From NCBI RefSeq assembly GCF_024438035.1, contig NZ_JANFQF010000022.1:1-64000 (forward strand): a DNA stretch of 64,000 nucleotides, written 5' to 3'. Position numbers and translations under genes: made by a program. Positions within the stretch are counted from its first letter, which is position 1; each line of letters opens with the position of its first letter. Below are positions 54,671 to 62,661 of this stretch, piece after piece. The DNA is from Rhodococcus tibetensis. GTDB lineage: Bacteria > Actinomycetota > Actinomycetes > Mycobacteriales > Mycobacteriaceae. The notes below the pieces were generated by a model. The model searched no databases and was not told the DNA's origin. It saw only the letters and a list, made by a program, of their open reading frames with translations.

Positions 54671-55473
54671 ATGAGCAAGATCCTGCGCGTCACAGCGCTC
54701 ACGTTCTTCGTCGGGTCCGTCGGCTACTACCTCTGGTACGGCCTCGGTAACCAGGGGGCAACGGACTACGGGATCGAAGGTCTCGCCTGGGTCGGTCCAC
54801 AGATGATCTGGCCGATCCTCGCCACGACCCTCGTCATCATGGTCTTCGCCTTCACCGGCGACAGCGTGATGGCGGCACTGACCGGCACGAACAGCGCAGC
54901 GTTCCGCAACGGGTCTGTCGGGATCGGTACCGTTCGCGCGGTCCGCCAGACCGGAATGACCCTCAACGATCAGCCGGAGGTCCGAATCGATCTCGGTGTC
55001 GAGGACGCCGACGGAAAACATTCGAATCGCACGCGAAAATGATTGTGCCGTTCACCGAACTGGCGCTGATTCAGCCCGGTGTCGTGCTACCCGTGCGGTA
55101 CGTACCGGGGCGCACGGACAAGGTGGAGATCGATCGCTCCGGCGACACCGAGGCGGTCACCGTAGCGTGGAATCACACCATGATCCGGCAGGGCATCACC
55201 TCTGCGGACAAGCTCGACGTTGCCGCGCGGGGAGTCGCGGCCCGGGCGGTGGTGCAGTCGCTGAGCGTTCCGGGGGAGATCCGCAACGGACATCCCAAGG
55301 TGCACCTCGGCCTGGTGGTCAATCGGCCCGACGGATCGACGTTCACCACCCCCGTCGAGAAGTTCCTGCCGTCACGCAGCGTCGCGCACGTGCAGGTGGG
55401 ACGAGTACTCGACGTCCGCTACCTTCCCACGAACGAGCGCGAGGTCGTGCTCGCGCTGCCGGTGAATGTGTGA
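54671..55473 (+). pseudogene. Two-span membrane protein with tandem beta domains, split by a one-base deletion
   Basis: Two frames make one apparent protein. 54671-55042 encodes two membrane spans (ALTFFVGSVGYYLWYG, WPILATTLVIMVFAF) and the start of a beta domain (LNDQPEVRIDLGVEDADGK), then breaks to HSNRTRK and stop. 55039-55473 (ATG, ATGA overlap) carries on with MIVPFTELALIQPGVVLPVR and a second similar domain (NGHPKVHLGLVV onward). Adding one A to the AAAA run at 55015-55018 joins them as DGKTFESHAKMIVPF. The two domains look like a repeat of each other. Either a homopolymer error, a real pseudogene, or two coupled genes. Function unknown. Confidence 0.72.
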
Positions 55474-55574
55474 CCGGACGGGCCACCGTGGACGTCGTCC
55501 GGGCGTCTCCGCCCGCCCGGGTACCCGAACGGTCATAGTGGACAGGGAAAGGTACACGCGACGAGGGGAGCATT

Positions 55575-56081
55575 GTGGATCACAGTGCGTTGTTGACCGA
55601 CGCTTTCGATCGCATTCAGGAGACCGTGCACGAGGCGCTGTCAGAGCTGCCGTCGGGCGCTCTCACCTATCGGGTGGACGAGGACGCGAACACCATCGCC
55701 TGGCTCGTCTGGCATCTCACCCGTGTGCAGGACGACCATGTTGCCGGGGTGGCGGGAACCGAGCAGGTGTGGACGTCGGGCGGGTGGTGTGAACGTTTCG
55801 ACCTGCCCTTCCCGGTGGCCGCGATCGGGTACGGGCAGTCTTCCGCCGAGGTGGCGAGGGTGACGACCGCAGCCGGGCTCCTGCTCGGGTATCACGACGC
55901 GGTCCACGACCGAACCGTCGACTACGTCCAATCGATCGGTCCGGACGACCTCGATCGCATCGTCGACGAGAACTGGGATCCACCGGTCACCCTCGGTGTG
56001 CGGCTGATCAGCGTGATCTCCGACGATCTGCAGCACGCCGGGCAGGCGGCGTACATCCGCGGAATCTACGAACGGCGCTGA
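55575..56081 (+). CDS. DinB/DUF664-type four-helix protein
   Basis: 168 residues. The His positions of a DinB/DUF664 metal site are visible: WLVWHLTRVQDDH, YHDAVHDRT and DDLQHAGQAAYIRG. The superfamily includes mycothiol-dependent transferases. The GTG start follows GAGGGGAG. The last 16 bases overlap the end of the convergent MpaB-type gene. Substrate unknown. Confidence 0.82.
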   Translation: MDHSALLTDAFDRIQETVHEALSELPSGALTYRVDEDANTIAWLVWHLTRVQDDHVAGVAGTEQVWTSGGWCERFDLPFPVAAIGYGQSSAEVARVTTAAGLLLGYHDAVHDRTVDYVQSIGPDDLDRIVDENWDPPVTLGVRLISVISDDLQHAGQAAYIRGIYERR

Positions 56082-57277
56082 CGCGGCCCGCGCTTCGGTT
56101 CGTTGTCGGCGAGCCAAGATTCCACTCGCAGCCGTGAGCGCCGGCTCACCCCCTCCCGGACCGCCGGGCTCAGTCTCGCCGCACCGTGCAGCACACCGTT
56201 CCCGGCGAGCGCCAACGGCACGTACCAGGGAAGTGCGGACGGCAGTCCCAGTTCCTGCATCCCGGTCTTGCCGGAGAACAGCCGCTGGATGCTGAGGAGG
56301 CGCTGCTGGTTTATTCTGCGTCGCAACGATTGCGCGCGGGCGTAGGAGAAGTTGCCCCAGGATTTCTGCAAGGCGTCTGCCAGAACTCTCGAGTTCTCAT
56401 CCGGGCCGGGGGCGAACATTCCGATCTGGCACAGGTTCCGTCGCCCGGTGTTCTCGTCGTCGACCAGCCAATGGTCGTCGATGCCCATCAGCCACCCGAT
56501 GTACCGCCACAGGTGCATGACGTCGCGGCCCTCGTCGGCGGAGACCCACACACCCAGCGACCTCAGGCCGACGAGGAAGGTCGTCGAAAAGAGCCCAAGC
56601 GTGCCGGCCTGATCCGACTGATTGATCGGCATTCCCCACTCGGCGACATCCCAGTCCTCGTCCCGCAGCAACGAGTGGTTGACGAACGCATGCATCAACC
56701 GGACGTGCACCGACAGCTGCCAGCCCTGGCGATCGCGGTCCATCCCGCCGGGCAGGACGCACTCGTACCACCACCGGACCGTCTCTGCGACGCGCCCACC
56801 CGCTCCAGCGCCGACGAGCCGGCCCGTGGACACGAGCTGCCGGGTGGTCGCCGAGCTCCGGTACCCATTCATCAACGAGCCAGTTGCGAGCAGGTCGAGT
56901 CCCGTCATGCCGCTGCGCAGGCAGACCGCCGCTCCTCGCGCGAGTCGTGCATCGTCCACCCAGGAGGGCCGGTGACCCACCGAGTCGAAGAATGCAGCGA
57001 GTGGCGCCGGGGGCTCGTCCACGCCGGCGATCCCGCGGGAAAGCGCGGTGTCGAACTGCGTCATCGTCACCGTTTTGTCGACGAGGATGGCGTGCGCAAG
57101 CGCAGCACCGAGCTCGTCCTGACTCATCACCGCCCGGGCGTGACGGTCCTCCTCGGCGGGAGTCGGCCGCGTATCTCCGCGGGTGAGCAGCGACAGCGCC
57201 CGCATCGACCGGCGCCCCCACTCGAGGTCGCGGGCGAATCGGCGCGGAGGGATGAACTCGGTCTGTACTTCAGTCAT
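56066..57277 (-). CDS. MpaB/DUF2236-type oxygenase
   Basis: 403 residues. Conserved features of the DUF2236/MpaB/rubber-oxygenase group: ARGAAVCLRSGMTGLDLLATGSLMNGYR, the heme-pocket helix SVHVRLMHAFVNHSLL, GMPINQSDQAGTLGLFS and WRYIGWLMGIDDHWL. Members are b-type heme enzymes such as latex-clearing protein; the substrate is unknown. No signal peptide. Start ATG 57277 precedes the family-like TEFIPPRRFARDLEWGRR. Divergent from a TetR gene that probably represses it. Confidence 0.83.
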   Translation of the reverse strand: MTEVQTEFIPPRRFARDLEWGRRSMRALSLLTRGDTRPTPAEEDRHARAVMSQDELGAALAHAILVDKTVTMTQFDTALSRGIAGVDEPPAPLAAFFDSVGHRPSWVDDARLARGAAVCLRSGMTGLDLLATGSLMNGYRSSATTRQLVSTGRLVGAGAGGRVAETVRWWYECVLPGGMDRDRQGWQLSVHVRLMHAFVNHSLLRDEDWDVAEWGMPINQSDQAGTLGLFSTTFLVGLRSLGVWVSADEGRDVMHLWRYIGWLMGIDDHWLVDDENTGRRNLCQIGMFAPGPDENSRVLADALQKSWGNFSYARAQSLRRRINQQRLLSIQRLFSGKTGMQELGLPSALPWYVPLALAGNGVLHGAARLSPAVREGVSRRSRLRVESWLADNEPKRGPRQRRS

Positions 57278-57405
57278 GTGGATGAACTCGATTCGGGCGC
57301 GTAGGTACTTCCGACCAGCTTTCGCGGCTGCCTGAGTTACAGTGCACACCACCGAATCGGACGGGTACAAGTCGCATTGAGGCACAGAAGGGACCGGTCT
57401 ACGCA

Positions 57406-58029
57406 ATGGGCACTGGCCAGCGGAAAGGCCCGTCTCAGCAGCGATCGCAGGCGACGGTGGCACGCATCTTGTCGGCCACTGGTCAGGTTTTGGAAGCCAA
57501 GGGTTACGCCGGGTGCAGCACTGGCGCCATCGCGGAGGCGGCCGGTATCTCGAAGGGCTCGGTGTATCAGTACTTCGCCAACAAGGACGAGATCATCGAG
57601 GTTCTCCTCGACGGCATCGTCGACGAGACGACGCGCACCTTCGGAGAGCACCTCGAGCGGTCGCTCGGGCAGGGGGCCTTTCTGCGAGACCCCGCCCTCC
57701 AAGGGCAACTCCTGGCCGTGCTGGACAGTTATCGAGGGATACTCGCGCCTTTGCTCAACGACGCGCCGCACCTCGGACTGACGCACCGCTCGGCCCGCCT
57801 CGAGGAGCGCTGCCGGGACCTGCTGCGCACGTACGTCACGCTCAATCCGTCGGCGATCGCTCCCGGCGTGGATCTCGAATCGCTGCTGCTGGTCCTCACG
57901 GTCAGCTACCGCGCGCTCAGCCTCGAGTACCTGCGCCGAGACCTCCGGGAGCGCCGGAACGAGCTGGCGGCGGTGTTGTACGACATGACGATGGGCGGCC
58001 TGGCAGGCGGAAATCTCGCCGGCCTGTAA
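57406..58029 (+). CDS. TetR family transcriptional regulator
   Basis: 207 residues. N-terminal helix-turn-helix: ARILSATGQVLEAKGYAGCSTGAIAEAAGISKGSVYQYFANKDEII. The C-terminal ligand domain is not diagnostic. It is divergent from the MpaB-type oxygenase across 128 bases, which should contain the shared operator, though I see no clean palindrome there. Confidence 0.9.
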   Translation: MGTGQRKGPSQQRSQATVARILSATGQVLEAKGYAGCSTGAIAEAAGISKGSVYQYFANKDEIIEVLLDGIVDETTRTFGEHLERSLGQGAFLRDPALQGQLLAVLDSYRGILAPLLNDAPHLGLTHRSARLEERCRDLLRTYVTLNPSAIAPGVDLESLLLVLTVSYRALSLEYLRRDLRERRNELAAVLYDMTMGGLAGGNLAGL

Positions 58030-58096
58030 CACAAACGGGCCCTCCGGAGAAATACCAGTTGAGCCCGTGGCGCTGTCGGACCCCGACCCGGCAGCG

Positions 58097-60439
58097 TCAG
58101 GGGCTTTCTCCTTGCCGGAGCCGCACGGCGAACGGCTGCCGACGTCGCCCGGCAGGTGCGCCGGGCACCTCTATCCGCACGACTCGCTCCAGCGCCCGCA
58201 AGTCGCTCTCGATCCGCCGGAACAGCTGGTACACGCCGATGAACGCGAAGATGCCGCCCAGGCACAGTCCTCGAACGGTCGCGTTGACGGCGTCGCTCGG
58301 GTCGCCGCCGACGAAACTGAGTCCGGCGACGCCGATCAACGGCACCGACGCCGCGACCGCGAGGTAACGCGGCATGCTGCGGCCGAGGCTCCGGATGCTG
58401 CGGCCGTCATTGCTCCGCAACTCGCCGTGGGAGAGCAGGATCGGCGACAAGCATCGGACGCCGTAGAACGTGAGGATGAAGAAGGGGTACGCCACCGCCA
58501 CCGCTCCGCACACCGCGAGTGAGGCGAGGACTTGGGTGAATGCGTGGAGCGGAATCCCACCGGCGGTGATCTGCAGGGCTATCGGATAGGCGACGCCGGC
58601 CACAACCCACAACGCGAAACTCACGACGACGCCGCGATGGCCGAGGGTCAGCGTGGCGACGCGGGCTTTGCCGAGAAGGCCGGAACTGTAGGTGCGGCCC
58701 TGGCTGAGACCACGCGGCACCGTCATCGACAGTCGACACCAGTAGAGGATGAGAACCGCGCCGAGCGGAAAGGCGACACCGCCGATGATCAGGTGGACCC
58801 GCTCGAGATTCTGCTGTGCTTCCGCAGGGAGCGCGGAAATGATCAGAACCTTGTTGTAGTAATAGTTGTATCCGGCCGCCAGCACGTTGGGGATACCGAT
58901 CGCAGCGAGCAGGATGGCCGGGGCCCACCGCCACATCGTGGCACGCAAACTACCCGGCGTCGGGTCGACGAGGTCGCGTGCGTGCGGGTCGAGACACAGC
59001 GCGAACTGGCGGGCGAGCTTGCGGCCGCTCGACCACCGGTCGTCCCGGTCGGGTGCTAGCGACTTCACGAGGATGCGCCGCAGCGCCGCGGGACAACCGT
59101 CGGGCAACGGGTTGCGCTCGAGGTCGACGCCCCCGCGCCGGGATTCGAGGAGCACGTGCGGCGACGGGGGCGCCTCTCCTGCTTCGCCGTCGGGGAACGG
59201 TCGGCTCCCGGTCAGCAGTTCCCACAACAGGACGCCGAGAGCGTAGATGTCGCTCCGGGTGTCGAGGTCACCGGCGGTCCGCGCGGCAACCGGGTCGCAG
59301 GCCTCGAGCTGTTCGGGCGACATGTAAGCCACCGAGCCGCCGATGAACCCCGCAGAGCCCGGCGTTGCCACACAGTCGCTGGAGCTCACGTTGAAATCGG
59401 CCAGCTTGGGCACGCCCTCCACGCCCAGCAGTACGTTCGCCGGTTTGATGTCGCGGTGCAGTACTCCGTGCTTACGCGCGTATTCGAGGGCGTCGGCCAG
59501 ACGCAAGCCGATCCAGGCGACAGTCTCCGGCCAGGACAAGGCCGCGATCTCGCTGCGCACACTGGAATCCTCGGGCCGCATCTCGCCCTTCTCGTCCAGA
59601 ACGAGGTCGATCGAAGCGAGAAGAAGTTGTCCTGAGCGCTTGTCGGGCGGTGTGGTGCGCACGAGCCGGACCACGTCCAGCAAGGTGCCGCCTGGCACGT
59701 ACTCCATGAAGAGCAACCGGAGTTGACGCTCTTCCAACAGCCGCTGATCGAAGACACGCACGATGTACGGATGGTCGAGCTGGGCCATCGTCTGCGGCTC
59801 GGTGCCGACGTTGCGCGAAATCTTGAGTGCCACCCAGCGTTGCATCGAGTGCTGCCGGGCGAGGAACACCCGCGCGAACGCTCCCCGGCCCAATTCCCGT
59901 ACGAGTTCGAAATCGTCGAGGCGAGCTCCGACGTCGAATGCGTCGCCCGCCGTCGACTTCGGAGTGAGCGTGCGCCGATGCCGATCGAGGGTGAGCAGGC
60001 TTTCGAAGCGGTTCGCCTGAGCGGGATATGCCTTCACATACTCGTCGGCCGCCACCTTCTCTCCGCTGTCGCGTCTGACGCGGTATTCCTCGTAGACGAG
60101 ATCGGCCGGCAGTGGTTCGGCCAGGAGTTCCGGGAATTCGAGGCAGTAGTCGGCAAGCCGTTTCGGCTGCCCCGCACGCAGCCATCGGTATTCGAGATCC
60201 ACCTTGATCAGTTCGGATAGTGCTGCCCGTCGAATGGCTGCCGTATCGGGGAGATACTCGGTGAGCGCGGCCGGAGAGCCGGACGACTCCCAGTCGGCGA
60301 CCAGTTGTTCGACGCCGCTCTCCACGACGAATCCGTTGTCCGACGAGGTGACGGGAGACGACGCGACGGCTGTGTCCGGCCCCAGTTCGGTGGGTGGACC
60401 GGTCGCGACCGTCACGTCACTCTGCGGGCGATCGTTCAT
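58097..60439 (-). CDS. Membrane-anchored Hanks-type serine/threonine kinase, paralogue of the kinase at 822
   Basis: 780 residues. Pre-kinase region LSELIKVDLEYRWLRAGQPKRL, DYCLEFPEL, PLPADLVYEEYRVRRDSG, ADEYVKAYP (about 70-140). Kinase domain: LGRGAFARVF (183-192), WVALK with K206, HRDIKPANVLL with D330, DFN (348-350) instead of DFG, MSPEQLEA. C-terminal part with about six membrane spans. Nearly every motif is shared with the kinase at 822-3035, including DFN and the SPE loop. No strong ribosome site before the ATG. Likely a duplicated signalling kinase with altered metal binding. Confidence 0.9.
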   Translation of the reverse strand: MNDRPQSDVTVATGPPTELGPDTAVASSPVTSSDNGFVVESGVEQLVADWESSGSPAALTEYLPDTAAIRRAALSELIKVDLEYRWLRAGQPKRLADYCLEFPELLAEPLPADLVYEEYRVRRDSGEKVAADEYVKAYPAQANRFESLLTLDRHRRTLTPKSTAGDAFDVGARLDDFELVRELGRGAFARVFLARQHSMQRWVALKISRNVGTEPQTMAQLDHPYIVRVFDQRLLEERQLRLLFMEYVPGGTLLDVVRLVRTTPPDKRSGQLLLASIDLVLDEKGEMRPEDSSVRSEIAALSWPETVAWIGLRLADALEYARKHGVLHRDIKPANVLLGVEGVPKLADFNVSSSDCVATPGSAGFIGGSVAYMSPEQLEACDPVAARTAGDLDTRSDIYALGVLLWELLTGSRPFPDGEAGEAPPSPHVLLESRRGGVDLERNPLPDGCPAALRRILVKSLAPDRDDRWSSGRKLARQFALCLDPHARDLVDPTPGSLRATMWRWAPAILLAAIGIPNVLAAGYNYYYNKVLIISALPAEAQQNLERVHLIIGGVAFPLGAVLILYWCRLSMTVPRGLSQGRTYSSGLLGKARVATLTLGHRGVVVSFALWVVAGVAYPIALQITAGGIPLHAFTQVLASLAVCGAVAVAYPFFILTFYGVRCLSPILLSHGELRSNDGRSIRSLGRSMPRYLAVAASVPLIGVAGLSFVGGDPSDAVNATVRGLCLGGIFAFIGVYQLFRRIESDLRALERVVRIEVPGAPAGRRRQPFAVRLRQGESP

Positions 60440-60534
60440 GGCGGTTCGATTCAGGACAACGGTGGCGGGGAGCCGCGTGCGACGTGGCTACTGCCAGGAT
60501 ATTCCGGGTCGAGTCCGATCGGGGCGAAAGTCCG

Positions 60535-61830
60535 TCAGGCGCTGCGCAACGGCATGTGAGGCGGATCCCGGCGCATGGGATCTACGGCCTCAGGCGGCGC
60601 CGCGACCAGGGCCGGGGACCGAGTTCTGCGCGCGAAAACGGCCGATGCGACAAGGACGGGGACGTAGACGACGAGGTAGATGTTCTGCAGTATCGGGGCG
60701 ACCGGCCAGGAGGGCGGGTACAGGAACAACCCGATCACGATGAAGTCGGGGCTCCACCAGTACGGCCACGCCGCGGTCGCGGCGAACAATGCTGCCGCGG
60801 CCCACCACCAAGGCCGGCGCACGGTCAGCGCACGGTGCACCACATCGACGAGCAGGGGAATCAGCCACACCCAGTGATGACTCCACGAATACGGCGACAC
60901 CACGGCCATGGTGAGTCCGCTGAGGGCGACTGCGAGGAGGTGCTCGCCGCGCTGGTACAGCCGCACCGACACCACGAGGCTGATCGCGGCCACGGTGCCC
61001 GCCACGACGAACCACAACCACAGCGGCGCGGTTCCGTCGGTCAGCCGGGCCAGGGTTCCACGCAACGACTGGTTCGACGGATGTCTGTTGTCGGCTATCC
61101 GCGTCGAGTCGAAGAACGTGCTGGTCCAGTACTGCCGTGAATCTCCGGGGATCACCACCCAGGCCACGCCCACCGTCGCGAGAAAGGCCGCCGTGGCGAC
61201 GGCAGCGGCGCGCCACTGGCGCAACGCCAGGAACACCACCACGAAGTAGGCGGGAGTCAGTTTGATCCCAGCGCCGATGCCCGTGCCCACTCCTCGCAGG
61301 AGGCTGCGATTCGGCCGGGAGAAATCCCACAGCACCAGCAGCATCAGCACCAGATTGATCTGGCCGTAGAACAGGGTGGTTCGTACCGGTTCGACGAGAG
61401 TGCAGTTAATTGTCGCCAGGGCTGTGACGAGCAGCAGGTAGGGCGTGATCCGGTATCCGAGCACGCGCCAGCACAGCAGGATGCACGCCGCCAGCACGCA
61501 CAGATTCAGTGCCATCCACAGGTTGTCGACATAGGCGCCGGGGATTCGTTCGACGGGGATGAACACCAGCGCCGAGAACGGGGTGTAGGTGTAGTGCAAT
61601 CCGAGTACGACAGGCCCGCCGTAGAGCGGCAGGTCGTGCTGCACCCGCCACCCGCCGTCCCGGTACACGTGGAGGTCGGCGCCGCCGGCGAACAACCCGA
61701 TGTCCGGGGTCCACGGATCGACAGGGCCGAGAACCAAGGCTGCCGCAACCGTCGCGCTCACCACCAACCCGATCACGAGTGTCAGGCTGCGCGGAAACAG
61801 AACGCCGCCACCTGCCTCCGATCCGGCCAT
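60535..61830 (-). CDS. GT87-type polyprenol-phosphate-mannose-dependent glycosyltransferase
   Basis: 431 residues with about eleven hydrophobic segments. GGADLHVYRDGGWRV with the catalytic Asp region, LHYTYTPFSALVFIPVE, FYGQINLVLMLLVLWDF, GIGAGIKLTPAYFVV and PYSWSHHWVWLIPLL are typical of DUF2029/GT87 mannosyltransferases (PimE group), which add mannose to lipomannan-type glycolipids from polyprenyl phosphate donors on the outer face. The ATG follows AAAGGGGG. The exact acceptor is unknown. Confidence 0.85.
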   Translation of the reverse strand: MAGSEAGGGVLFPRSLTLVIGLVVSATVAAALVLGPVDPWTPDIGLFAGGADLHVYRDGGWRVQHDLPLYGGPVVLGLHYTYTPFSALVFIPVERIPGAYVDNLWMALNLCVLAACILLCWRVLGYRITPYLLLVTALATINCTLVEPVRTTLFYGQINLVLMLLVLWDFSRPNRSLLRGVGTGIGAGIKLTPAYFVVVFLALRQWRAAAVATAAFLATVGVAWVVIPGDSRQYWTSTFFDSTRIADNRHPSNQSLRGTLARLTDGTAPLWLWFVVAGTVAAISLVVSVRLYQRGEHLLAVALSGLTMAVVSPYSWSHHWVWLIPLLVDVVHRALTVRRPWWWAAAALFAATAAWPYWWSPDFIVIGLFLYPPSWPVAPILQNIYLVVYVPVLVASAVFARRTRSPALVAAPPEAVDPMRRDPPHMPLRSA

Positions 61831-61989
61831 GCCGTCCCCCTTTCTTCTCCCCTCCCGAGTACACGCTAACCGGCGGGAGGCACCGGCTTTGGTATCGCAG
61901 GCCGGTCAGCGGATTCGTTATCGATCCGTACCGGCGCCGAGACGCGTGCGCGCGCCGAGGGGTTGACCGCACACACAGCGGGTGCAACA

Positions 61990-62007
61990 CTGAACTAGAT
62001 GGTTCAG
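61990..62007. promoter_or_regulatory. Palindrome centred on the ArsR start codon
   Basis: CTGAAC-TAGATG-GTTCAG is a perfect 6-bp inverted repeat whose spacer contains the ATG of the ArsR gene. A repressor bound here would block initiation directly. No ribosome site is present, so a leaderless transcript starting at this ATG is plausible. Confidence 0.55.
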
Positions 62008-62331
62008 CATTCAGATCTCGATACTTCGTTCGCCGCACTGGCCGACCCCACGCGACGTGGGATCCTCCAACGGCTCGGCCAAGGCGCCAGCACGATCAGC
62101 GATCTGGCGGAGCACTTCGAGATGACCCTCACCGGCATCAAGAAGCACGTGCACCTGCTCGAGGTTGCAGGCATGGTCGTGACGGAAAAGCGCGGGCGGG
62201 TGCGGTACTGCACGCTCGGCCCGAATCCCCTCGAGCGCGAGGTGGCCTGGATACGGGGCTACCAATCGTCGCTCGAAAGCCGACTGGACCGTCTGGACGA
62301 ATTCCTCTCACGAACGGAAGGCACCTCATGA
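61999..62331 (+). CDS. ArsR-family (HTH_20) regulator of an SRPBCC cassette
   Basis: 110 residues with winged helix [47 protein letters not shown] and wing [10 protein letters not shown]. No metal-binding Cys pair. These regulators occur in two-gene cassettes with an SRPBCC (AHSA1) protein, and here the next gene overlaps by four bases (ATGA). It probably binds the palindrome over its own start codon. Confidence 0.9.
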   Translation: MVQHSDLDTSFAALADPTRRGILQRLGQGASTISDLAEHFEMTLTGIKKHVHLLEVAGMVVTEKRGRVRYCTLGPNPLEREVAWIRGYQSSLESRLDRLDEFLSRTEGTS

Positions 62332-62644
62332 GCACATCAACTCCCCCCACGGCTGCAACACTCACCACCCCGGCGGACCGCGAAATCCACGTCGAGCGCA
62401 TCTTCAATGCCCCGCGCGAGCGTGTGTGGGCAGCCTTCACCACACCCGAACTGCTGGCACAGTGGTGGGGCCGCGGCAATCGGCTCGACGTGGAGCGCTG
62501 GGTGACGGTCGCACCAGACTAACCGTCGTCAGCCAGTTCCACGCGCCTGAAGAGCGCGACGGCATGCTGCAATCCGGCATGGAAGGTGGCATGAACGAAA
62601 GCTACGTGGCCCTCGATGCGGTCCTGGCGCAGACGAATTGGTGA
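62328..62644 (+). pseudogene. SRPBCC (AHSA1) protein with internal out-of-frame deletion
   Basis: The first 59 codons are normal: [41 protein letters not shown]. They then run to VTVAPD and stop at 62522. In the next frame the C-terminal part resumes directly as [20 protein letters not shown], then [21 protein letters not shown], ending at 62644. The middle of the usual ~150-residue fold (about 60 residues) is missing at the junction near GAGCGCTGGGTGACGG, and the frames differ. The gene cannot make a complete SRPBCC fold; the ArsR gene ahead of it is intact. Confidence 0.82.
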
Positions 62645-62661
62645 GCGGTACGGTGCCGGGT

